A stretch of DNA of 64,000 bases, taken from assembly GCA_023393115.1 (NCBI GenBank), contig JAEWMS010000076.1, forward strand, positions 1-64,000. The letters run 5' to 3'. Source of the stretch: Bacillota bacterium (lineage in GTDB: Bacteria > Bacillota > Clostridia > Acetivibrionales > DSM-1351). The notes under the pieces are model-generated. The model did no database searches. It was given only the letters and a program-made list of their open reading frames with translations, and had not been told where the DNA came from. The position numbers and the translations under genes were made by a program. Positions 1 through 8,752 of the stretch are shown here, in pieces; position 1 is the first letter of the stretch, and every line of letters starts with the position of its first letter.

Positions 1-5
1 GGACA

Positions 6-2348
6 ATGGATTACTTGATGATTATGCAATTAATACTTAAGAATCCGGATGCAATATTACCTGACGAACTTCTATTACTTCAGAGATCCATTGGGACTAA
101 TGAAGCATTGTTATTTATTAAAAAAGCAAAAGAGCAAAAACAACTTGAGAAGATGGGGGTATCTGGAGAAAATAAGCAAGTAACACTTGCTCAATATAAT
201 CAAAATATCATTCAACAAGCAATTCAGAAGAAAAGTCCGGTAAAAGGTCCGAATACAAATCCTGTGACAGGGCAAGTGACAAATGTACATAGGAATCATG
301 AGGATACTACAGTACCCGGATCAGGATTACCACCTACACTAAAGAATTCACTGGAAAAATTATCGGGTGTCGGCCTTTCTGATGTTGAGGTTCATAAGAA
401 TTCTGACAAACCCCAGCAATTAGGAGCCCTTGCATATACTCAGGGAAAGGACATATATATTGCTCCAGGACAGGAAGAACATCTTCCTCATGAGGGCTGG
501 CATGCAGTTCAACAGAAACAAGGAAGAGTCCAGCCCTCACAACAGATGAAATCAAACTTAGCCATTAACCAAGACCATAAGCTTGAAAAAGAAGCAGACA
601 TAATGGGAAGTAAGGCCGAGAAGGAAAGTAGAAATGAAGAAACACAAATAGAGGAAATTTCCCGTGTAGTGTCGAACACAGCAAATAACAATATTATCCA
701 AATGGCTGCTAACAAGAAAGTGCAGGAAAAACGTAAAATAAGGCTATGGGAACCGAATAGTAGAGCTGTAGCAGAAGTTGAAGCTGATGATACTCAAACT
801 ATAGAACTTTTAAAAGGAAGTGGATATAAGGAAAGCTCTAAAGGCGAGAAAGGAAACTGGGTTCTAAAGGTTGGGAATAGTAATAACATAAGTGATGTCA
901 CGGTATTGCAAAAGGTTTTAGTTAGTAGCGAATATCTTGACATGCCCAAGGATCCTGTTACTCAAAAGCATGTACCCTTTGGAACCTATGGTGAACTGAC
1001 AAAACAGGCAGTAATAAAATTCCAAAGTAAAAAGGGACTGAAAGCCGATGGAATAGTTGGTCCTGATACTTGGAAGGCTATGCAGTTACCATGGAGTAAA
1101 GAAACTAACGAGCCACATAGGGAACATCATCAATACACGATAATATTAAACAATAAAAATACATACAATGGCGGAAATAAATCAACTGATGATAAAACTC
1201 CTTCAAATGAAAAAACTAAAACAGCAGGAGGAGAAATTAATTATTTAGCTAATATAAAGAGTAATTTGTACATACTTGGATATAAGAATGTTTACAACGA
1301 TTATAAAGCCGCTCGTAATCAATTTTTAAAGGACTACTTTGATAAGGGTCACTCCTTGCACGCTGACTTTATCAGAATGGGTAAAGGGGAACATGATAGT
1401 ACTGTTCTTGAATGGACTAATAAGGCTTTAGCTCATAAAATTGCCCGAAATGCTAAAGATGTACAAGCTGTGGAGAATGGTGATAAAGAGCTAAATAATG
1501 AGATAGATCAATACTATAAATTTGCTATGGACTACTTTAATGACCCTGAGGTTAGTTGGTTTATTCCCTACAGGTCAGATGTAAAATATGTATGGCAATT
1601 TATAGATGACAATGCTAAAGCCCTAGGCTTATCAGAGAATCAAGTAAAACTCCTTAAGGCTGACTATGTATTTTACTCAGAGTGTACAGTAGATAATCTT
1701 ACCCTTATGTGGAATGAAAGGAACAATCCATTTGATGGATGGATGTTACTTAATGCCAACCGACCTGGGTATAGAGCTTTATCTAATGCAAAGGGAATTC
1801 GTAATAAAATTGCTGGAAAGCTAAAAAAACTAAAAAGTAATTCTATTACTAAAGCAAAGGACATGGCAAAGATTGCGGGTAAGGCAAAGGGTACAGCAAA
1901 GAATGTAGCAAAGGCTGCGGCAAAGGTTGCAGTTAAGGCAAAGGACAAGGTAAAGGCTGCGGTCAGAGCAAAGAATAGGACTCAAGATATTAGTAAGGGA
2001 ACGTCTAAGACTTGGACTTCTACAGATAAGTATGTTGGTGAAACTGCAAATGCGATTGAAGCGAAATATCCAGGTAAAGTTGTGGATGTAAACAAAAAGG
2101 TCTATAGGGCGGATGGAACACCATTAACTGATTATGATATTGAGCTTGACAATGCAATTATACAAGTTAAACAAGGTGGTGGTAAAGGTGCTACGAAGCA
2201 AGCAATTAATACAGCCTCCAGCACAAGTAAAGAAGTTATTATTTATCTACCTGACCAAAATTCAGGTGCGGCTGTGGTTAAAGGATTGCAAAACGAAGGC
2301 TTTAAAGTATTTACCAACCAACAAGACTTGATGAATTACCTTAAATAA
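6..2348 (+). CDS. DUF4157 polymorphic toxin with nuclease-like C-terminus
   Basis: Large modular protein (780 residues as read; the frame is open to the window edge, so the true start may lie upstream). Residues about 105-185 form a DUF4157 domain with a zinc-protease-like HEGWH at 162-166. Residues about 297-358 match a PG_binding_1 peptidoglycan-binding repeat ending GIVGPDTWKAM. A Lys/Ala-rich stretch (about 615-658) precedes a C-terminal module (about 670-780) with ELD at 713-715 and QVK at 720-722, a pattern like PD-(D/E)XK nuclease toxin tips. DUF4157 proteins are known as carriers of variable toxic tips, often linked to contractile injection systems; no injection apparatus is visible here. 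The small gene 21 bp downstream is probably its immunity partner. The domain calls are strong; the nuclease activity is inferred. Confidence 0.8.
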   Translation: MDYLMIMQLILKNPDAILPDELLLLQRSIGTNEALLFIKKAKEQKQLEKMGVSGENKQVTLAQYNQNIIQQAIQKKSPVKGPNTNPVTGQVTNVHRNHEDTTVPGSGLPPTLKNSLEKLSGVGLSDVEVHKNSDKPQQLGALAYTQGKDIYIAPGQEEHLPHEGWHAVQQKQGRVQPSQQMKSNLAINQDHKLEKEADIMGSKAEKESRNEETQIEEISRVVSNTANNNIIQMAANKKVQEKRKIRLWEPNSRAVAEVEADDTQTIELLKGSGYKESSKGEKGNWVLKVGNSNNISDVTVLQKVLVSSEYLDMPKDPVTQKHVPFGTYGELTKQAVIKFQSKKGLKADGIVGPDTWKAMQLPWSKETNEPHREHHQYTIILNNKNTYNGGNKSTDDKTPSNEKTKTAGGEINYLANIKSNLYILGYKNVYNDYKAARNQFLKDYFDKGHSLHADFIRMGKGEHDSTVLEWTNKALAHKIARNAKDVQAVENGDKELNNEIDQYYKFAMDYFNDPEVSWFIPYRSDVKYVWQFIDDNAKALGLSENQVKLLKADYVFYSECTVDNLTLMWNERNNPFDGWMLLNANRPGYRALSNAKGIRNKIAGKLKKLKSNSITKAKDMAKIAGKAKGTAKNVAKAAAKVAVKAKDKVKAAVRAKNRTQDISKGTSKTWTSTDKYVGETANAIEAKYPGKVVDVNKKVYRADGTPLTDYDIELDNAIIQVKQGGGKGATKQAINTASSTSKEVIIYLPDQNSGAAVVKGLQNEGFKVFTNQQDLMNYLK

Positions 2349-2369
2349 CTAAAAGGGAGGGATTACAAA

Positions 2370-2729
2370 ATGCAATGGGTTATATTAATTGGCAGTGATG
2401 ATTTAGACATTAATTCAGTACGTAAAATAAAACATTTTGGTGAAAACAGGATTACTGAATTAAGTCCAAATAGATTTGTTGTTGACTATGGAGATGAACA
2501 AGTTTTTTATGAGTATGAAGAAGACCTTATTAATGATTATGAAAAAGAAGAACTAAAGGCGATACCTTTTGATAATCCGCATTTTATTATCATGACATAT
2601 ACATCAGAGGAGTTAATGAAAAAAATTCTGCATCAAAGTAATTTTCTAAAAGGAATCTACATAGACAATGATTATGGTCTTATAGTTCCTATAGAAGAAT
2701 TTATAAAGTTAGGAATGCCTATAAAGTAA
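2370..2729 (+). CDS. Probable immunity protein for the upstream toxin
   Basis: A 119-residue acidic, soluble protein of no family I recognise. It starts 21 bp after the toxin stop with a good ribosome site (GGGAGG, about 10 bp before ATG), so the two are very likely co-transcribed. It has no signal peptide or membrane segment, as expected for a cytoplasmic nuclease-neutralising protein. The function is inferred only from the toxin-then-small-gene layout and could be wrong. Confidence 0.6.
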   Translation: MQWVILIGSDDLDINSVRKIKHFGENRITELSPNRFVVDYGDEQVFYEYEEDLINDYEKEELKAIPFDNPHFIIMTYTSEELMKKILHQSNFLKGIYIDNDYGLIVPIEEFIKLGMPIK

Positions 2730-2804
2730 CAATGCTTGAATGGTGGATTTTAAGGTCACACAGCGTCAATTGTACTTATTTGTGCACCTGAAAATCCTTA
2801 AATA

Positions 2805-2940
2805 CAGGGCATTAGTAGGTTTCACGACCACCCACCCGACACACAACAGGTCATTCCGACCACCTACTAAGAATCTCTGTTTCGCCGGCATTGCCGGCGA
2901 AGGTGACTGGCACGGGTCGCTTGCGACCACGTGCCTTTAT
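2805..2940. repeat. GC-rich cluster of three hairpins, non-coding
   Basis: Between the first toxin cassette and the IS110 gene lies about 880 bp without a convincing gene. Within it three inverted repeats follow each other: TTAGTAGGT/ACCTACTAA about 45 bp apart; CGCCGGC-ATT-GCCGGCG with a 3-nt loop; and GGCACG-GGTCGC-TT-GCGACC-ACGTGCC with one bulge. The segment is much richer in G+C than its surroundings. It may be a decayed mobile-element end or a structured RNA; I cannot tell which. Confidence 0.5.
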
Positions 2941-3352
2941 CCTGCATGGTTTTCGACCCCATGGTTCAGTTTAAAATCGGGTTGAAAGTGGCGAAAGAAT
3001 CCCTCGGTCAAACCGCTTTCAAATTTGCTTCAAAAATCCGATAGGGCATCTTAATCTTACTCTTGATTAGAAAACGTCACACAGGGCGAACACGTCGCAA
3101 CAAAGGGGTAAAAAAATAAAGACCAGTTGCTGCAATGGATTCAGCGAAAAATGCGGTTTCTAAATCCTCAGAAAAAATAAATAACAAAACTGGTGAACCC
3201 CTCCTTGACCACCTTTTTGAGCCCATGATAAAATGGAGCAAGGAGGGGGGTTTAAGGGGGAAAATTCCTTTAACACTTCACGGGAATCTTAGCAGAAATA
3301 ACAGAAGAGTCTTTAAAAAACAATATAGGCAGAGAAGATTAAACGATAATGT

Positions 3353-3442
3353 TTTTCTTCTCTGTTTTTTGTTTTGTCTCTTTCTCAGAATCTACTTGCA
3401 ATTATTTCTTACCAGAGTTAACATCACACACAATTGAAATCT
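3353..3442 (+). repeat. Direct repeat, copy 1 (partner at 5881-5968)
   Basis: About 90 bp closely matching 5881-5968. The shared core includes TCTACTTGCAAT, then TTTCT.ACCAGAGTTAACAT and CACACACAAT, with a few substitutions and one small gap. The sequence before each copy also shares GAACCCCTCCTTG and a GGGGGTTTA.GGGGG run, so the duplicated unit may be larger and partly diverged. The copies bracket the IS110 gene and the orphan toxin/immunity pair. Confidence 0.75.
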
Positions 3443-3449
3443 GTATCTT

Positions 3450-3610
3450 TGCAAATAGTAAAAAATTATTGCAATTGAAAACAGAATAAAGGCTCGTGGT
3501 TCCTTATATCACGTAATTTGTCACATTATTAACAGATAGGTTGGCGTTCCCTTGCGAGGGTTAAGTTAATGACAGCAAGTATGTCACTGATTTAATCTAA
3601 CGCTCTTAAA
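3450..3610 (+). ncRNA. Candidate bridge-RNA region of the IS110 element
   Basis: Non-coding segment directly upstream of the recombinase gene. In IS110-group elements the left non-coding end is transcribed into a structured RNA that pairs with target and donor DNA. Small potential hairpins are visible, for example around GCGTTCCCTTGCGAGGG at about 3544-3560, but I could not derive target-binding and donor-binding loops. The call rests on position and family knowledge only. Confidence 0.35.
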
Positions 3611-4876
3611 TTGAGGTTGCCGGTGAGAGTAGTGGAGACATTGAAAAAGGAGAGGATAAGGATTTATCAAAAAAGAAATACCTGCTTTATTGGAATAGAC
3701 ATGCATAAAGACATGCACTTTGCAGTTATTATTGACTGTTGGATGCATAAGCTTGGTGAAATTAAGTTTGAAAACAGACCTTCCAAATTTCCTGCATTCG
3801 TTGAGGATGTAAGGAGACTATGTGGGACAAAAGAATTTATATTTGGGCTTGAAGATACCAGAGGCTTCGGTAGAAATTTGGCTGCTTATCTTGTTGGCAG
3901 GAGGTTTGATGTAAAGCATGTAAACCCTTCCTATACCAGTGCGGTTAGGCTTTCAAACCCTATTGTTTTCAAGGACGACTCCTATGATGCCTATTGCGTT
4001 GCAAGGGTACTCCGGGATATGGTAGATACCTTGCAGGATGCCAAGCATGAGGATATTTACTGGACTATCCGGCAGATCGTGAAAAGACGTGATTTGATTG
4101 TAAAGAGTAATGTCATGAACAAGAACCAACTGCATAGCCAGCTTTCTTACGCCTACCCATCCTACAGGAAGTTCTTTGCCCTGATTGATGCCAAGAGTGC
4201 ACTATGCTTTTGGGAGAACTACCCTTCGCCTGAGCATGTGAAGGTTACCACTCCTGAAAAGATATATGAAACCATAAAACCAGTCCATCAGGCACTTAAA
4301 ATGGAGCGTATCTATGAGATATTAGCCATGATTGAAAAGGATGGTGACACGAGAAAGGACTATCAAGCTGAAAGGGATTTTATCGTCAGAAACATCGTGA
4401 AGGAAATCAGGCATAACAAGGAACTGATTGCAGAAATAGACGATGAACTACGGAAACTGCTGCCTTCAACAGGCTATAAACTTCATACAATGCCGGGTAT
4501 TGACCTTGTAACCGAAGCACAATTGATATCTGAAATTGGAGATATTAATCGTTTCCCTGACTCCGACAAGCTGGCCCGGTTCATGGGCCTGGCTCCTGTG
4601 CAGTTCAGCTCAGCCGGAAAGGGCAAAGACCAAAGGTGCAGGAATGGGAACAGGGCATTAAATGCCATATTCCATTTCATGGCGGTACAAATGGTAGCCA
4701 TATCGGCGTCAGGAAAACCGAGGCACCCGGTGTTCAGAGAGTATTTTGAACAGAAGGTGAAAGAAGGTAAAAACAAACCACAGGCGCTTGTATGTGTGGC
4801 AAGACGGCTTGTGAGGATTATCTACGGTATGATGAAGACCAGGACGGAATACAGGCCGTATCAAAAAGATTTGTAA
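3611..4876 (+). CDS. IS110-family DEDD recombinase/transposase
   Basis: A 421-residue transposase with both family domains. The N-terminal DEDD (RuvC-like) half shows GIDMHKD (D30), GLEDTRG (E81) and FKDDSYDAY (D122/D123/D126). The C-terminal Transposase_20 half carries the catalytic-serine region FSSAGKGKDQRCRNGNRAL (S333/S334). Length is normal and the frame is intact, so it may be active. As read it begins with TTG and a weak ribosome site; a start some 10-18 codons later, nearer AAAAAGGAGAGG, is possible. It interrupts an island of toxin cassettes. Confidence 0.9.
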   Translation: MRLPVRVVETLKKERIRIYQKRNTCFIGIDMHKDMHFAVIIDCWMHKLGEIKFENRPSKFPAFVEDVRRLCGTKEFIFGLEDTRGFGRNLAAYLVGRRFDVKHVNPSYTSAVRLSNPIVFKDDSYDAYCVARVLRDMVDTLQDAKHEDIYWTIRQIVKRRDLIVKSNVMNKNQLHSQLSYAYPSYRKFFALIDAKSALCFWENYPSPEHVKVTTPEKIYETIKPVHQALKMERIYEILAMIEKDGDTRKDYQAERDFIVRNIVKEIRHNKELIAEIDDELRKLLPSTGYKLHTMPGIDLVTEAQLISEIGDINRFPDSDKLARFMGLAPVQFSSAGKGKDQRCRNGNRALNAIFHFMAVQMVAISASGKPRHPVFREYFEQKVKEGKNKPQALVCVARRLVRIIYGMMKTRTEYRPYQKDL

Positions 4877-4919
4877 AAAGTTGATTCAAAAAACAGACAT
4901 CTAAGGCACTGGAAGTTAC

Positions 4920-5330
4920 TTGCATTTTTTGGTTGAGGATTTGGGACAGGAATTATATAATGAGGATAGTTCTTGTAGTAAGGGAACGAGTAAGTCTGCA
5001 AAAGGTTTAATAGGTAAAGATTTTGAGAATTTCCTTACAAAAGAACTTAATGGAACTGGCAGTTTTAAGTCTGGTGGACGTGAATTCGATGGAGCAGTTG
5101 GTAATACATGGTGGGAGGCAAAGTCAGGGAACTATTGGAAGGATGTTACATCAAGTGGATCTGGACTTGCTAAGTTTAAGTCAGATATGGGAGATAGGCT
5201 TAATATTGCCTGTCAAAATGGTGCAACGTATGAGTTGCATTCAAATACTCCAATACCGCAGAATGTAAAAGATTGGTTAACTAAAAAAAGGAATTCCATT
5301 CAAAGAATGGAATTAAAAGGGGGAAAAATA
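4920..5330 (+). pseudogene. Orphan C-terminal toxin tip, 5' part missing
   Basis: The reading frame starts at a TTG without a convincing ribosome site right after the IS110 element, so it looks like the 3' end of a larger toxin gene or an orphan cassette. About 137 residues contain GLIGKDFENFLTKEL followed by EFDGAV and WWEAKSG, an Asp...Glu-x-Lys arrangement typical of PD-(D/E)XK nuclease tips. It has no stop of its own: the frame runs on into the next gene's ATG at 5331. A perfect hairpin (AATTCCATTC-AAA-GAATGGAATT, 5292-5314) lies at the junction. The nuclease role is inferred from the motif. Confidence 0.6.
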
Positions 5331-5783
5331 ATGTCTATATCAGCATCTATTGATGTAAAATTTGTAACCAGCGAGGACAAAGGTAACTCAATTGGAGGTA
5401 TAGTTATAGGTTTGTTAAATAATGGATGGACGCTAAATGATAATGGAAAGATATCATATTTGCCGGTTGGCGATGATGGTGATTACAATTGGGTATCTGA
5501 GAGTATCAATATAGATGAACTAATAAATATACTTGATGAGAAAGAACGCCGAAATGAAAGCATTGGTGTATCGTTAACTTGGGGAGACACAAATATTGGT
5601 GGTACTTTGTTAATATGGGACAAAGAAAGTTTATCTTTCAATTTGTCAATTAACAGGAAGATTATTAACCAAGACTCAAGTATGGGAATAACTGATGTAA
5701 ATTGGTATTTGGAGAAGCTTATTTCAGAGCTTATTAATGAAAAATTTAAGGTAGAATCTTTCTCATTTAAACAATCATATTGA
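5331..5783 (+). CDS. Probable immunity protein, in frame with toxin tip
   Basis: An internal ATG preceded by AAGGGGG with 7-bp spacing gives a 150-residue protein beginning MSISASIDVKF. It is acidic with several Trp and no signal or membrane segment. I do not recognise the family. Its position directly after a toxin tip suggests immunity. The unusual point is that the upstream toxin frame continues into it without a stop, so a toxin-immunity fusion could also be translated. Confidence 0.6.
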   Translation: MSISASIDVKFVTSEDKGNSIGGIVIGLLNNGWTLNDNGKISYLPVGDDGDYNWVSESINIDELINILDEKERRNESIGVSLTWGDTNIGGTLLIWDKESLSFNLSINRKIINQDSSMGITDVNWYLEKLISELINEKFKVESFSFKQSY

Positions 5784-5880
5784 CGCAATCATATTGACCC
5801 TCAGTTCATGCTGAACCCCTCCTTGTCAGGCTTTTTTATCTGAGGTAAACTGGGACACAGCCGGGGGTTTATGGGGGGGA

Positions 5881-5968
5881 TTTTCTTCTCTGGTTATTGT
5901 TTAGTTTCTCTCATGATCTACTTGCAATCATTTCTCACCAGAGTTAACATCACACACAATAGAAATTT
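5881..5968 (+). repeat. Direct repeat, copy 2 (partner at 3353-3442)
   Basis: Second copy of the direct repeat, lying after the orphan immunity gene. The non-coding stretch 5784-6109 also holds the preceding GAACCCCTCC/GGGGGTTTATGGGGGG sequence and a hairpin ACGGTAAG (5989-5996) / CTTACCGT (6014-6021). Nothing coding was seen in the stretch. Confidence 0.7.
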
Positions 5969-6109
5969 TTACTTTTGCTAATGCTTTTACGGTAAGGTTC
6001 GGAAATATCGGAGCTTACCGTTCATTCTAATTTTAATGTATTTTCTAAGACTTTTTCTAAAACCTGACGTATAATTAATAAGGTAAATAAAAATTATATA
6101 AAATGAACG

Positions 6110-6376
6110 TTGAATAAAGTAATACGTCAGGCGACTATGGAATATTTGCTTATATTTTTATCAAGTTTCATATTAATCCCACTGACAACTCAGCTGGAGG
6201 TATTCAAAACGGCACTTCAGTGTTTTATTAACATAGGAGCGCTGGTTTTGTGTTGCAGAATTATCTCTGATCATCTCTCCATAGATCTGGATATTTTAAG
6301 TCGCCGGAACTTAAAGCTGATTACAATTTATAAAAACATGAAAATACCTGAAATCCTGTATTTCGTTAACCGTTAA
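6110..6376 (+). CDS. Small membrane protein upstream of secA2
   Basis: An 88-residue frame beginning with TTG; an ATG nine codons in (6137) is the alternative, and neither has a strong ribosome site. Residues about 11-55 contain two hydrophobic segments (EYLLIFLSSFILIPLTTQL and a CFINIGALVLCC region), followed by a basic, Ile-rich tail. No family is recognised. It lies 23 bp before secA2 in the same orientation, so a role with the accessory Sec pathway is possible but unproven. Confidence 0.5.
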   Translation: MNKVIRQATMEYLLIFLSSFILIPLTTQLEVFKTALQCFINIGALVLCCRIISDHLSIDLDILSRRNLKLITIYKNMKIPEILYFVNR

Positions 6377-6399
6377 GTATTAATAATACAGGAGGTTTT

Positions 6400-8727
6400 A
6401 TGTTTAAAAAAATGTTACAAAGGATGGCTAAGCCTTCCGAGTACTCTTCATATATTAAAATTTTGAGCAAGATAAATCAATTCGACTTTACTGGTATTTC
6501 CAATACTCAGCTTGAGAATCACATAAAAACTTACAAGGATAAATTTAGCAGTTGGATTTCTTTAAAGGGTATGGAATATCCGGATTTGGATAATACATCA
6601 CTTAACCGGCTCCTGAGGGAAGGCAGTTTTACAGAAAACTTCCTCCCGGAATGCTATGCAATCACCAAGGAATTATGCAGACGAAAGTTTAACCTGAAAG
6701 CTTATGACTCTCAGCTTCTTACAGGCATTGCAATGCACTTCGGGAACATAGCCGAGCTGACCACTGGAGAGGGGAAAACAATGGCTGCGGTATTCCCTGT
6801 TGTAATGAATGCTCTTGCCGGGAAAGGTGTTCACGTATTAACCTTTAATGATTATCTGGCTAAAAGAGATGCGCTGTGGATGAAGAGTATTTATTCTGCC
6901 TGGGGATTAAGTGTTGAGTATATCCAGGAATTTTTACCGGCTGAAGAGCGAAAGGCAGCATATAGGGCGGATATAACCTATATGACACCTAAAGAAGCGG
7001 GTTTTGACTATCTGAAGGATACTCTTGTATATAGTGAAACCGACCTTGTTCAACGGCAATTTAATTATGTAATTGTAGATGAGGCTGATTCCATACTGAT
7101 AGATGAAGCAAGAGTACCTCTGGTTATCGCCGGAAAGTCTTCCGGTCAATATCGGACCATAGATAAAAAGATGGTGCGTATTGTTAATGGATTAATACCC
7201 GGAACGCATTATCGAACTGATGAAAATAAAAGAAATGTCTATTTAACCGATGCAGGAATAAGTGCTGTAGAAAGCGAATTAGATTGTGGAAATCTTTACA
7301 AGGACAATTTAGAGCTCCTTACCTTTATAAACAACCTGCTGCATGCCAAAATCCTGTTAAAGAAAGATGTCGACTATATTGTCAGGAATAACAGGATTGA
7401 AATAATTGATGAATTAACCGGAAGGGTGGCTGACAGGAGAAAATGGCATGACGGCCTTCAGATGGCTGTGGAGGCATTGGAGGGCATTGACAGTTCTCAA
7501 AACAATAGAATTCTCGGGAAGATAACAATACAAAATTTCTTGAGCCTATATCCTGAAATGACCGGAATGACTGCAACTGCTCAATCCTCGGAAGATGAAT
7601 TTCTGGATGCTTACAATAGGAGAGTCTATGTTGTCAAACCTAATAAAAAATGTATCCGTATAGATTATCCCGATGAGATTTTTACTCATATGGAGGCCAA
7701 AGAAAATGCAGTATTAAATGAGATTGCAGAGGTTCACAGCTCCGGCCGGCCAATTCTTATAGGGACATCAAGTATTGAAGAGTCGGAAAGGCTGACACAA
7801 AGGCTAAAGGAGAATAGTATTAACTGTGTTGTTCTGAATGCCAAAAATGATACAGGAGAAGCTGAAACTATTGCAAATGCAGGGAGATTGGGAGCAGTTA
7901 CCGTTTCAACCAATATGGCTGGAAGAGGTGTAGATATAAAGCTTGGGGATGGGAAACCGGAATCCGATGAGACTTTAAAAGTTATGGCACTGGGAGGCCT
8001 ATATGTAATAGGAACCAACAAAAACGAATGTGTCAGAATTGACAACCAGCTCAGAGGACGCACGGGGAGACAGGGAGACCCCGGAGCCTCCAGGTTTTTT
8101 GTAAGCCTTGAAGATGAACTCCTTTCAAGGTTTGAAATAAAAAAGGTATTGCCGGTAAAATATCAAAGTTTGAGGCAGGAGGAGAAAATCTCAGACAACA
8201 GGCTTAATTCTCTGATAACACATATACAAAGGGTTATTAACGGACAAAATTCCGATATACGGAAAAGCCTTGGAAAATACTCTCTGCTGTTGGAGTATCA
8301 AAGAAGGATACTTGCAGAAAAGCGAAATGAATTTCTGTATGAGACCATCCCGTCACCGCTTGCGCAAAAAAGGCCTGACTTATATCTAAAGCTATCTGAC
8401 CTTTATGGCACACGTCATATTGATATAGTTTCAAAAGTTGTTGCTATTCACTATATTGATGAGTGCTGGTATGATTTTCTGGAGTACTGCGAGAGTGTGC
8501 AGGAAGGTATTCACCTGGTAAGAGCCACCAGAAAAGTTCCTCTGGATGAATATCGAAAACAGGTTATACTGGAATTTGATTCGTTAATGAACAGAATCGA
8601 GGAGGAAATATTGGAAGAACTTGAGCAAACTGATTTCGGTATCAGTGAGACCGAACTGTGGGAAAGAGGCTTTGGGACACCAGCAGCCACCTGGACTTAT
8701 ATAATCAATGACAATATGAAAGTATAA
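6400..8727 (+). CDS. secA2: Accessory Sec translocase ATPase SecA2
   Basis: A 775-residue SecA homologue, shorter than housekeeping SecA (about 840-900). It shows Walker A (TTGEGKT, 121-127), TFNDYLAKRDA, the DEAD-type Walker B (VDEADSILIDEAR from 226), the preprotein-crosslinking region, and the second helicase half with GTSSIEESE, TVSTNMAGRGVDIKLGDG and DNQLRGRTGRQGDPG. The C-terminal zinc-binding SEC-C tail is absent, as is usual for accessory SecA2. SecA2 powers export of a subset of proteins through SecYEG or a dedicated channel; no SecY2 is visible here. Ribosome site AGGAGG lies 7 bp before ATG. The export substrate is unknown. Confidence 0.88.
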   Translation: MFKKMLQRMAKPSEYSSYIKILSKINQFDFTGISNTQLENHIKTYKDKFSSWISLKGMEYPDLDNTSLNRLLREGSFTENFLPECYAITKELCRRKFNLKAYDSQLLTGIAMHFGNIAELTTGEGKTMAAVFPVVMNALAGKGVHVLTFNDYLAKRDALWMKSIYSAWGLSVEYIQEFLPAEERKAAYRADITYMTPKEAGFDYLKDTLVYSETDLVQRQFNYVIVDEADSILIDEARVPLVIAGKSSGQYRTIDKKMVRIVNGLIPGTHYRTDENKRNVYLTDAGISAVESELDCGNLYKDNLELLTFINNLLHAKILLKKDVDYIVRNNRIEIIDELTGRVADRRKWHDGLQMAVEALEGIDSSQNNRILGKITIQNFLSLYPEMTGMTATAQSSEDEFLDAYNRRVYVVKPNKKCIRIDYPDEIFTHMEAKENAVLNEIAEVHSSGRPILIGTSSIEESERLTQRLKENSINCVVLNAKNDTGEAETIANAGRLGAVTVSTNMAGRGVDIKLGDGKPESDETLKVMALGGLYVIGTNKNECVRIDNQLRGRTGRQGDPGASRFFVSLEDELLSRFEIKKVLPVKYQSLRQEEKISDNRLNSLITHIQRVINGQNSDIRKSLGKYSLLLEYQRRILAEKRNEFLYETIPSPLAQKRPDLYLKLSDLYGTRHIDIVSKVVAIHYIDECWYDFLEYCESVQEGIHLVRATRKVPLDEYRKQVILEFDSLMNRIEEEILEELEQTDFGISETELWERGFGTPAATWTYIINDNMKV

Positions 8728-8752
8728 AATTTATGTTAAAATGGAGGTCATT

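Larger units (their letters stand above)
3450..4919 (+). mobile_element. IS110-family insertion element (ends approximate)
   Basis: Defined by the DEDD/serine transposase at 3611-4876. IS110 elements lack clear terminal inverted repeats, so ends cannot be fixed from one copy. The left limit is set after direct-repeat copy 1 and the right limit before the interrupted toxin frame resumes at 4920. About 160 bp of non-coding DNA precedes the transposase, the arrangement seen in IS110-type elements that encode their guide (bridge) RNA upstream. Confidence 0.65.

Noticed and set aside
2740..2985. 81-residue plus-strand frame after the first immunity gene
   Set aside because: No ribosome site, it runs through three perfect hairpins, and composition is unlike neighbouring genes.
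3135..3437. 100-residue plus-strand frame upstream of the IS110 gene
   Set aside because: It lies across a direct repeat whose second copy is not open in the same way, and it has no recognisable protein features.
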